Below are positions 16,903 through 23,629 of a stretch of 41,815 nt of DNA, piece after piece; positions within the stretch are counted from its first letter, which is position 1, and every line of letters begins with the position of its first letter. Where the stretch lies: the NCBI GenBank assembly GCA_947499885.1, contig CANMQB010000004.1, forward strand, positions 1 through 41,815. Direction: 5' to 3'. The DNA is from Spartobacteria bacterium (GTDB lineage Bacteria > Verrucomicrobiota > Verrucomicrobiia > Chthoniobacterales > Terrimicrobiaceae). Under the pieces are notes generated by a model. The model was not told the origin of the DNA. It made no database searches and worked only from the letters and a program-made list of their open reading frames with translations. Made by a program: the position numbers and the translations under genes.

Positions 16903-18123
16903 TTATTTCAGCTCGCACGAAGAGCCCGGCAGGCGCGGTGTTGTGTAATGTGCGCCGACGATCTGGACTGGCTCGGTGAAGCGATCCTGCAGATGCGGGA
17001 TGTGTTCGAGGAAGATGGCCTCGTGGTCGAGAGCGATGTGGTTGAAGAGCACTAGGTGCTGGTGGAGTTGGCCCATGTCGCCGACATGAGGGATCACTGG
17101 GACTCCGAATTTTTTTGCCAGGAGGCTGATGACTAGAAATTCACTCACGCCGGCCACGCGGACGGCATCGACTTGGCAGATGGCCATGGCTCCCGCCTGA
17201 AGGTAATTTTTGAAGAGGATTCGATTCGGCACATGCTCGCCGGCGGCAACTCTTACAGGGGCGATGGCCTCGGCGATGGTGCGATGGCCGAGCACATCAT
17301 CGGGATGCGTGGGTTCCTCAAGCCAGAAGAGGTTCAGGTCGCGGGTGGCTTCGGAGAAGGCGAGGGATTGGTCGATCGTCCATTGTTGGTTGGCATCGAC
17401 CATGAGGCGCACGGAGTCTCCCGCAGCCTGCCGCACGAGGCGTGTGCGGCGCACATCTCGGGCGATATCCGGCGAGCCGACCTTGAGTTTCATGGCCGTG
17501 AAGCCCTCCGCCGCGGACTTGGCGACATTAGCAGCTACTTGCTCGTCGCTGTAGTTGAACCAACCGATCGAGGTGTCGTAGCCGGGGTAGCCGGTTTCCA
17601 AAATGCTTTCGCGGAGGTGGCGGGTGGCTCGAGGTGACTCGATCAAGTTGCGTGCTGCATCGAGCGCTAGTACATCGGTGACATACGAGAAATCCAGCGT
17701 GGCAAGGAGTTCATCGGTGGAGAGGTCTAGCAGAAGTTCCCAAAGTGGTTGGCCACGCTTGCGGGCCCAGAGGTCCCAGCAGGCGTTGGTCACCGAGGCC
17801 AGTGCGAGGTGGACCAAGCCCTTGTGCGGCCCGAGCCAACGGAATTGCTGTTCGTCGGAAAGCTTGCGCTGGAATTCGCCGAACCCAGCCATGACCTCCT
17901 CGATGTCGCGGCCCACAAGTTGCCGCGCGTAAAAATCGGCGGCTTTGCAAACGAGGTCGTTTCCCTCGCCGAGGGTGAAAGCGAGGCCGGTGCCGACGAG
18001 ACCCGAGTCGTCGTGGAGATAGGTGGCGGCGTAGGAGTAAATGGGATCGCGGTGAATGGCGTCGCTTCCGTGGCCGGAGCCAATCGGGAAACGCGCGTCG
18101 CGGGTGGTGATGTTTTGGATCAT
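16903..18123 (-). CDS. fucD: L-fuconate dehydratase (enolase superfamily)
   Basis: This 406-residue enolase-superfamily enzyme dehydrates L-fuconate to 2-keto-3-deoxy-L-fuconate. It tracks Xanthomonas FucD and human ENOSF1 closely: RFPIGSGHGSDAIHRDP near the start, FRWLGPHKGLVHLA, and GYPGYDTSIGWFNYSDE. Catalytic residues visible are Lys212 and Lys214 (MKLKVG), metal ligands Asp243 (VDANQ), Glu269 or Glu270 (WLEEPT) and Glu296 (AAGEHV), plus Asp319 and His346 (IPHVG). It is about 30 residues shorter at the C-terminus than the roughly 440-residue enzymes. The ATG at 18123 was chosen; the longer frame to 18366 runs into the SDR gene. It is third in the minus-strand operon, 10 bp after that SDR. 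Confidence 0.92.
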   Translation of the reverse strand: MIQNITTRDARFPIGSGHGSDAIHRDPIYSYAATYLHDDSGLVGTGLAFTLGEGNDLVCKAADFYARQLVGRDIEEVMAGFGEFQRKLSDEQQFRWLGPHKGLVHLALASVTNACWDLWARKRGQPLWELLLDLSTDELLATLDFSYVTDVLALDAARNLIESPRATRHLRESILETGYPGYDTSIGWFNYSDEQVAANVAKSAAEGFTAMKLKVGSPDIARDVRRTRLVRQAAGDSVRLMVDANQQWTIDQSLAFSEATRDLNLFWLEEPTHPDDVLGHRTIAEAIAPVRVAAGEHVPNRILFKNYLQAGAMAICQVDAVRVAGVSEFLVISLLAKKFGVPVIPHVGDMGQLHQHLVLFNHIALDHEAIFLEHIPHLQDRFTEPVQIVGAHYTTPRLPGSSCELK

Positions 18124-18133
18124 AGTAAAAATT

Positions 18134-18919
18134 TCAGCGCCGGTAGCCGAGTTCCGCGCCGCCTGTGACATGCATGAGGTGGCCGGTGACAAAACGAGCT
18201 TTTTCCGAAAGGAGATAGACAGAGGCTTCCGCAATGACATCGCCCTCGGGGCAAAATGCGAGCGGGTGGATTTCATCGAGGTAGCGAGAGATTCTAGTGG
18301 GATCTGGTTGCTCGGAGGCCCACTGGCGAAGCATCGGAGTCCAAACTCCGGCCGGGCAGACGGCATTCACCCGGATGCCGTGGGTGGCGTAATCGAGGGC
18401 CATCGATTTTGTCAGTGCGTTCATTGCGCCTTTGGTGGCCGAGTAGGCAGCGTGGATTTCCTGACCGATCTCCCCGACCAGACTGCTGGTATTCAGAATG
18501 CATCCGCGCGAGGCTTTGAGAGCCTCGAAGCCGTGCTTCGCTGTCCAGTAAACACCCTTCACATTGATTGCGAAGAGGCGGTCCCACTCGGCCTCGGTGG
18601 TTTCGTGAAGCGTGGAGGATGGAGAGGCGATTCCAGCATTGTTGTGAATCGCATCCAAGTAGCCAAACTGGGCGAGAACCTCATCGATCGCAGCACGTAC
18701 CTGCGGGCCGTTGGAAACATCGCAACCCAGCCCGATGTGTGTCTCGCCAAGTGAGCTCGCGACTTTTTTGGCCTCCTCGATATCGGGGCAGCAAAGAGCA
18801 ACCCTCGCCCCCTCGCGTGCATAGGCCTTGGCGCACTCGAGACCGATTCCAGTTGAGCCTCCTGTCAGAAAAATTGTTTTGTTGGTCAAAAGACCGTGCA
18901 TAGATCCAAGAGTTTCCAT
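18134..18919 (-). CDS. SDR-family sugar or keto-deoxy-acid dehydrogenase
   Basis: This 261-residue SDR has the cofactor motif TGGSTGIG (residues 19-26), HNNAG and catalytic Ser146, Tyr159 and Lys163 (AAYSATKGA). Its C-terminal CPEGDVIAEASVYLLS and HVTGGAELGYRR set it apart from the two other SDRs in the cluster. Lying between a mutarotase (6 bp away) and L-fuconate dehydratase (10 bp away), it probably oxidises the same sugar or its keto-deoxy acid. It could be a second L-fucose or L-galactose dehydrogenase, or a second 2-keto-3-deoxy-L-fuconate dehydrogenase. The sequence does not decide between these. A second in-frame ATG six codons downstream, at 18901, could be the true start. Confidence 0.78.
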   Translation of the reverse strand: METLGSMHGLLTNKTIFLTGGSTGIGLECAKAYAREGARVALCCPDIEEAKKVASSLGETHIGLGCDVSNGPQVRAAIDEVLAQFGYLDAIHNNAGIASPSSTLHETTEAEWDRLFAINVKGVYWTAKHGFEALKASRGCILNTSSLVGEIGQEIHAAYSATKGAMNALTKSMALDYATHGIRVNAVCPAGVWTPMLRQWASEQPDPTRISRYLDEIHPLAFCPEGDVIAEASVYLLSEKARFVTGHLMHVTGGAELGYRR

Positions 18920-18925
18920 GTGGAT

Positions 18926-19330
18926 TTAGTCGAGATGCATGATTTGTTCCATAGGCTGCCATTGGCTTCCCTCCAAGGCTCCCGGGAGGCGGATCTGGCA
19001 GGCATCGGTGAGCGGCCACCATTTGGCCTTGGTTGTGGGATCCTTCGCGATAGAGGCAAAATCCGTGTCGGGGTTGGTGCCAATGTATTCAAAATGGCTT
19101 ACGATGAAACGTCTGCCGGCGATCTCGGTGACATAAATGTTATAGTTGCGGATATTCGCTTTGGTGATCGCAGCGCGCACTTCCGGCCAGACATTGGCGT
19201 GGAGCTCGCGGTATTCCTGCTCCTTTTCGGGGCGGAGTTCGACGGTGGCACAGTAATATTTCACCTTGGCCTTTGCGGCGTCTTCGAGGTTCGGGTTGGT
19301 AGGGCCGTAGAGGGGTTGGGCTTTGGGCAT
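18926..19330 (-). CDS. L-rhamnose/L-fucose mutarotase (RhaM family)
   Basis: This 134-residue protein belongs to the RhaM (DUF718) mutarotase family, which interconverts alpha and beta pyranose anomers so that a dehydrogenase receives the right form. Family features seen are the ATVELRPEKEQEYRELHANVWPEV region with its conserved His, the NYNIYVTEI strand and the WWPLTDACQ motif. A RhaM-type mutarotase is also present in the Xanthomonas and Campylobacter fucose clusters. It is the first gene of the minus-strand operon with the SDR and FucD, spaced by 6 bp. L-rhamnose is the alternative substrate, but no rhamnose isomerase or kinase is nearby. Confidence 0.85.
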   Translation of the reverse strand: MPKAQPLYGPTNPNLEDAAKAKVKYYCATVELRPEKEQEYRELHANVWPEVRAAITKANIRNYNIYVTEIAGRRFIVSHFEYIGTNPDTDFASIAKDPTTKAKWWPLTDACQIRLPGALEGSQWQPMEQIMHLD

Positions 19331-19478
19331 GGTTTGTTAAGAGTGCGGGGTTTGTCTCGACAATGTTGGTGGGAGGTAGGTTTTTTGCATGCGAGGACTC
19401 CGCAGCGAAAGGCAATAAATTAAGCGCAATGCTCAATTTGTTTCTTGCACGTTCATTCACCGAATAATATTGAACACA
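19331..19478. promoter_or_regulatory. Divergent promoter region, mutarotase operon / AraC regulator
   Basis: These 148 bp separate the divergent mutarotase operon and AraC gene and must hold both promoters. The stretch 19415-19475 is AT-rich, with TTGCAC at 19445-19450 and TAATAT at 19465-19470. Their 14-bp spacing is too short for a good sigma-70 promoter, so no promoter is called with certainty. GCGCAATGCTCAA and ATTGAACACAAT nearby may be AraC half-sites. Confidence 0.4.
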
Positions 19479-20549
19479 ATGCCTCGTTCTTTTGAACCAC
19501 TGTACAACGCGGGAGGAGCGCGCTTTGGCGTGGATTCTTGTGCCCCTCAGTTTGCTGCCATGCGTGATGGAAAAATCCATCTCCGCGCTTTGACCAAGGG
19601 CCACTATCCTGGAATCCCAATGAATCCGGCACAACTTCCAGGTATCACGAGCATCGGATATTGGAGCTGCACTGGCGCGCAGAATTGGGGCACGGAATCC
19701 CACCGAAACGAGGGGCTGGAAATCACCTTTTTGGAAACGGGGTCGATGGCATTTTCGGTGGATGCGAAGAATTATGAACTTTCCCGAGGTCATTTCACAA
19801 TCACGCGTCCATGGCAACTGCACAAGCTAGGGGCTCCACACATTATGCCAGGAAAACTCCACTGGCTGATCATGGATCTCAGGGTGCGCAGGCCAAATCA
19901 GGAATGGCGTTGGCCGCGTTGGCTCTCGATGACGGATGAGGACCGCATGGAATTGAGCAAAAAACTCCGTCACAATAAGAATCCTGTGTGGGATGCCTCG
20001 CCTGCTATCAGCGAGGCCTTCCGTGACATTGGCGAATGCGTTGCACGCTGGCCGGGGCCCCAACTCGAGTCTCGCATGATTGCTCTCCTCAATCGTCTAT
20101 TTGTCGAGATTCTCGTGGTACTCGGGGCGCAATGCCCTCCTAAAAATCCACACCTGGCATCACGTCAGCGCACGGTGGAATTCTTTTTGCGAACTCTGGC
20201 GGAGAAGCCCGGCATTGCTAGAGAGCCATGGACCCTGCCACAGATGGCCAATCAGTGTGGCATGGGAATAACTGCCTTCAGCGGTTACTGCCGATCCCTC
20301 GTTAATGCCGGAGGCATCGATTACCTCAACCAGTGTCGTATTGATCACGCTGCGAAAGAAATCAGGCAAGTCCCCGAGCGCCCGATCACTGAGATCGCCT
20401 TTGGCAGCGGCTTCAACTCCAGTCAGTATTTTGCAACAGTCTTCGGCAAGCGTTTCAAGATGACGCCAAGCGCCTACAGAAGGCATCCGCAACCGATAGT
20501 CCCAGTCATCGAGAACGCTCACGAGGCAAGCTTAACGGTCGGCGAATAA
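19479..20549 (+). CDS. AraC-family regulator, probably of the mutarotase-SDR-fucD operon
   Basis: This 356-residue regulator has an N-terminal cupin-like sensor domain (GISTIGYWSCTGAQ-type region near the start, with SHRNEGLEITFLETG) and a C-terminal double helix-turn-helix. The second half of the HTH, ITEIAFGSGFNSSQYFATVFGKRFKMTPSAYRR, is the classic AraC signature. A TTG three codons upstream is possible, but the ATG at 19479 is preferred. It is divergent from the mutarotase operon across 148 bp and so is its likely controller. Regulators of this type are frequent next to sugar-acid genes in Verrucomicrobia. The ligand is probably a monosaccharide or its acid. Confidence 0.87.
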   Translation: MPRSFEPLYNAGGARFGVDSCAPQFAAMRDGKIHLRALTKGHYPGIPMNPAQLPGITSIGYWSCTGAQNWGTESHRNEGLEITFLETGSMAFSVDAKNYELSRGHFTITRPWQLHKLGAPHIMPGKLHWLIMDLRVRRPNQEWRWPRWLSMTDEDRMELSKKLRHNKNPVWDASPAISEAFRDIGECVARWPGPQLESRMIALLNRLFVEILVVLGAQCPPKNPHLASRQRTVEFFLRTLAEKPGIAREPWTLPQMANQCGMGITAFSGYCRSLVNAGGIDYLNQCRIDHAAKEIRQVPERPITEIAFGSGFNSSQYFATVFGKRFKMTPSAYRRHPQPIVPVIENAHEASLTVGE

Positions 20550-20556
20550 GGCACTG

Positions 20557-20587
20557 CCCAGGACTTTGGGATGCCTTCGGTTCTGGG
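20557..20587. terminator. Candidate terminator between converging AraC genes
   Basis: CCCAGGAC (20557-20564) pairs with GTTCTGGG (20580-20587) over 8 bp including one G-T pair, with a 15-nt loop. It sits in the 91-bp gap where two AraC genes converge. The tract after the stem is only moderately T-rich (AGGTTTGTTGG), so confidence is limited. Confidence 0.45.
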
Positions 20588-20640
20588 AGGTTTGTTGGAT
20601 TTAAGTGAACCTGACCTCAGAAAAAACACGCGGCATCATG

Positions 20641-21486
20641 TTAAGGAAGATCTGGTGTCGCTTGTTTACGGAATATTTTCGGCGAGATGCCGTAGTTTAG
20701 CTTGAATGCGTGACTGAGATGGAAGCCATCTGAAAAACCACATCGGAATGCGATGGTATCGAGTTTCTCGTTGGAGCGGATCAAAAGCCGAGCAGCTAGC
20801 TCAAGTCGCATTTTTTTGACGTAATGCATGGGGCCGCAGTCGAAAGCTAACTGGAAGAGAGAGTGAAATCTTGGCCGCGAAAGCCCTGCGATGCGACATA
20901 GCTTCTCAATCGAAATCGGGTTTTGCAGGTTTTCACGTACGAATTGCAAAACCGGCTGAAGGCGTTGCTTCGAGATCGAGTCCGGGCGCTCGTCTTTTTT
21001 GTGGGATGCTCGGCATAAGAGGTCGAGCATTTGTGCGGCCAGCGATTGGCGAGTTGCAAGAATCTTGATGTCGCCGGCTGGCGATCGGCAAAGGCGCAAG
21101 GCAGCCTCAAGCAGCAGGCTCGCACTGCGAGCGGTTTTCTTGGGAACTCGTACCGGCGTCTCGAATAATGCCAGGAAGTCCAACTGCCCCCCATACAGGA
21201 AAGTGAGATGCATCCACCGGGCGCGCATTTTTCCGCGTCGCCCGTTGAAATGACGAAATTCGACAGTGGTGTTCGGAGGGACAAAGGCGATTTCTCCCGC
21301 CACGATTTTTTGTGTTTGTTCGAGATAGGCCACTTCGTAGTGGCCTTCAAGGACCTCAACCACGATCGCGTAGGGAACTGTTTTGCGGTGCACCACACCC
21401 TTGCAATCGAGATGAAGCTCGCTGGCACTAAAAAAATCCAGACTCAAAAGTGAAGTCACCGGACTGCTATCAAGAGAAACTGACAT
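20641..21486 (-). CDS. AraC-family regulator, probably of the isomerase-dehydrogenase-esterase genes
   Basis: This 281-residue protein has an N-terminal cupin sensor (segments VVEVLEGHYEVAYLEQTQK and AGEIAFVPPNTTVEF) and a C-terminal AraC DNA-binding domain. The DNA-binding domain runs from about residue 190: SIEKLCRIAGLSRPRFHSLFQ for the first HTH, then DTIAFRCGFSDGFHLSHAFK for the second. It is divergent from the sugar isomerase-like gene with 199 bp between starts, so it likely controls that group. The gap holds two inverted repeats listed separately. No ligand can be named; it is a different branch from the AraC protein next door. Confidence 0.87.
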   Translation of the reverse strand: MSVSLDSSPVTSLLSLDFFSASELHLDCKGVVHRKTVPYAIVVEVLEGHYEVAYLEQTQKIVAGEIAFVPPNTTVEFRHFNGRRGKMRARWMHLTFLYGGQLDFLALFETPVRVPKKTARSASLLLEAALRLCRSPAGDIKILATRQSLAAQMLDLLCRASHKKDERPDSISKQRLQPVLQFVRENLQNPISIEKLCRIAGLSRPRFHSLFQLAFDCGPMHYVKKMRLELAARLLIRSNEKLDTIAFRCGFSDGFHLSHAFKLNYGISPKIFRKQATPDLP

Positions 21487-21557
21487 GGCGAGAAGAAACG
21501 ATGAAAGGGGGCGGCTGTGAACTCAAAATGGAAAGGCAATATTTGCATGTCGTCTTT

Positions 21558-21671
21558 CTCAAGCATTCAAGCCAGAAACGCGAATAAGCCTTTCTTGTCA
21601 TTAAACAACTAACAAGATTATTAGACATGTTTTTTAGACGCCTAAGCATGGTGTCTATTCCTGTGCTTGAG
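21558..21671. promoter_or_regulatory. Two nested inverted repeats in the AraC / isomerase intergenic region
   Basis: An outer pair, CTCAAGCA (21558-21565) and TGCTTGAG (21664-21671), is perfectly complementary over 8 bp. An inner pair, TAGACA (21622-21627) and TGTCTA (21652-21657), flanks a T-rich stretch. Both lie in the divergent promoter region of an AraC regulator and are plausible half-sites, perhaps used for DNA looping. Function is inferred from position only. Confidence 0.4.
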
Positions 21672-21685
21672 TAATTGCGTTTTCG

Positions 21686-22525
21686 ATGAGAATCGGTGGA
21701 CCAGTCACAAGAGCGGGCAGCAATCCAGACGAGTGGATTCTAGCTGCCAAGGAAAGGAACTATTCAGCTTGTGAAGTTCCATTCAATCACGAAGCCTCGC
21801 CAGACTGGATACGTGCATTCGCTGAGTTGGCATCAAAGGAAAACATCGTCATTGCAGAAGCCGGTGCTTGGTCGAACCCGATTGATCCAGATCCGGTAAA
21901 GGCTAAAAAGGCGCTACTCTTCTGCCAGCAACAATTGGCTTTAGCTGAGCAGATCGGAGCCCGCTGCTGTGTCAACATAGCCGGGTCGCGCAATCCCAAC
22001 CAATGGGATGGCCCTGATTCCGAAAATTTCAGTGAGGCCACTTTTGATCTCATCGTGGAAAGTGTCCGTAAGATTGTGGATGAGGTGAAGCCCACCAGGA
22101 CATTTTATACCTTGGAGACCATGCCTTGGATTTTTCCTTCTTCCCCGGACGAGTATCTAGCGCTGATCAAGGCCATCGACCGGCCCGCCTTTGCCGTGCA
22201 TTTGGATCCGGTAAATATGTTGAGCACACCGGCGCGGGCTTACCGTAATGCCGATTTCCTTCGTGAATGCTTTGAAAAGTTGGGGCCTTGGATCAAAAGC
22301 TGCCACGCTAAGGACATCATCCTGGAGCCCAAGCTGACCGTTCATCTCAGCGAAGCACGTCCTGGAACAGGGCTTCTCGATTACGGGGTCTTCTTAAAGG
22401 AAATCTCCAAGCTGGGTATCGATTGCCCACTGTTTCTTGAGCATTTGGCGACTGACGAGGAATACGCCGCAGGAGCGAATTACATCCGCGAAGTGGCCGC
22501 AGCCCACCATATAGAAATCCATTAA
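21686..22525 (+). CDS. Sugar phosphate isomerase/epimerase-like TIM-barrel protein
   Basis: This 279-residue protein of the xylose isomerase-like TIM-barrel superfamily starts MRIGGPVTRAGSNPDEW. Conserved acidic and histidine positions are seen in FYTLETMPW (Glu), AVHLDPVNM (His, Asp), SCHAKDI (His) and LFLEHLA (Glu), which together form the metal site of this fold. It probably isomerises or epimerises a sugar or keto sugar, or acts on an oxidised derivative, but the substrate cannot be named. It is followed 4 bp later by a dehydrogenase gene, so the two act in one pathway. Control by the divergent AraC regulator is likely. Confidence 0.8.
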   Translation: MRIGGPVTRAGSNPDEWILAAKERNYSACEVPFNHEASPDWIRAFAELASKENIVIAEAGAWSNPIDPDPVKAKKALLFCQQQLALAEQIGARCCVNIAGSRNPNQWDGPDSENFSEATFDLIVESVRKIVDEVKPTRTFYTLETMPWIFPSSPDEYLALIKAIDRPAFAVHLDPVNMLSTPARAYRNADFLRECFEKLGPWIKSCHAKDIILEPKLTVHLSEARPGTGLLDYGVFLKEISKLGIDCPLFLEHLATDEEYAAGANYIREVAAAHHIEIH

Positions 22526-22529
22526 TCCT

Positions 22530-23495
22530 ATGCGTAAAATCCTATTCACTGCTTATGAGCGGGCTGAGCTCTGCGATGTGCCAGAACCCCATGGCAACCT
22601 TGATCCGGGGAAAATCCGCTGCCGATCCGAAGTGTCGCTTGTAAGCCCCGGTACCGAGCTAAACTGGGGATTTCGAGGCAAGACATTCCCCATCCATACT
22701 GGCTACACGAATGTCTCTGTGATCGAAGAGGTGGGCGCAGAAGTCACCGATCTCAAGCCGGGTGACACCGTTTTCAGCCATGGTGCCCATGTGGAAAAAT
22801 TTGATTTTGATGCAAAAAAAGTGATCAGGGTTCCAGAGGGCCTCAAGCCAGAAGTGGCGGTTTATGCACGGCTGATGGGCATCAGCATGAGCACACTGAA
22901 TACTGCAGCGGCTCACCCGCCGTCTGTTGTTCTCGTTACGGGACTCGGACCGATTGGAAACTTGGCGGCTCAAATCTTTTGCCGATGCGGCTACAGTGTG
23001 ACTGGAGTCGAGCCGGATGCATCGCGTCGCAAAGACGCTTTGGCATGTGGACTGCAGGATGTCCGGGCCAATGCGGATGAAGCCTGTGCAGATTTAAAGG
23101 ACAAGGTGGCTCTTCATGTCGAGTGCAGTGGGCATGAGCAAGCCAGTCTCCAAGGGTGCCGCTTGGTTAGAAAACGCGGGGAAGTCGTGCTTCTCGGTGT
23201 GCCATGGAAAAGATTAACCGACCTTTACGCGCATGAAATCTTACACGAGGTTTTTCATCGCTTTGTAGTTTTAAGGAGTGGTTGGGAGTGGGAAATCCCA
23301 TTGGATCCACGCGATTTTTCATTTTACTCAATTGCCGATAATGTCGCCTGCGCGATGGAATGGCTACGTGACGGCTCCATACAAACCGAACCTCTTGGCT
23401 CGGTGTATTCTCCCGCCGATTGCCACAGGGTTTACGAGGGGCTTCTCAATAAAACCTTGTCGACATCGACAGCCCTCTTTGACTGGCGCCACTAA
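22530..23495 (+). CDS. Zinc-type medium-chain dehydrogenase-like oxidoreductase
   Basis: This 321-residue MDR-superfamily protein has a GroES-like N-terminal domain with VSLVSPGTELNW, a form seen in members where the catalytic zinc-binding Cys is lost. The Rossmann motif is VTGLGPIGNLAA. No cluster of four structural zinc cysteines is visible. This resembles proteins annotated as bacteriochlorophyllide-type or threonine-dehydrogenase-like oxidoreductases in sugar loci, which oxidise polyols, sugars or their acids. It overlaps neither neighbour but lies 4 bp after the isomerase-like gene. Substrate is unknown; with the epimerase-like partner an oxidation-isomerisation route for a minor sugar is conceivable. 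Confidence 0.78.
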   Translation: MRKILFTAYERAELCDVPEPHGNLDPGKIRCRSEVSLVSPGTELNWGFRGKTFPIHTGYTNVSVIEEVGAEVTDLKPGDTVFSHGAHVEKFDFDAKKVIRVPEGLKPEVAVYARLMGISMSTLNTAAAHPPSVVLVTGLGPIGNLAAQIFCRCGYSVTGVEPDASRRKDALACGLQDVRANADEACADLKDKVALHVECSGHEQASLQGCRLVRKRGEVVLLGVPWKRLTDLYAHEILHEVFHRFVVLRSGWEWEIPLDPRDFSFYSIADNVACAMEWLRDGSIQTEPLGSVYSPADCHRVYEGLLNKTLSTSTALFDWRH

Positions 23496-23548
23496 TCTGT
23501 CTTTTCAAAAGAACTGCCGACCAGTAGGAATTCGTGTTTTTAAACGTC

Positions 23549-23560
23549 AAGTAAATACTT
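23549..23560. promoter_or_regulatory. Short inverted repeat upstream of the esterase gene
   Basis: AAGTAAATACTT consists of arms AAGTA and TACTT around AA, 69 bp before the esterase start. A core of it, read in the opposite orientation, recurs at 25523-25532 (AAGTATTTAC) ahead of the autotransporter gene, suggesting a shared regulator. Chance occurrence in AT-rich spacers is possible. Confidence 0.3.
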
Positions 23561-23629
23561 GCATGATTTTATGCGCTTGATACTTCAGGGTTCCGCCTCA
23601 AATCCTCCTTCCCAGTGCCGCCAGTCCTC

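Noticed and set aside
18124-18366. N-terminal extension of FucD
   Set aside because: The extra 81 codons overlap the end of the upstream SDR in another frame, and FucD homologs begin near the ATG at 18123.
11255-19330. Bacterial microcompartment for lactaldehyde
   Set aside because: Fucose loci of some Planctomycetes and Verrucomicrobia carry shell genes, but no shell protein, aldehyde dehydrogenase or kinase gene is present in the window.
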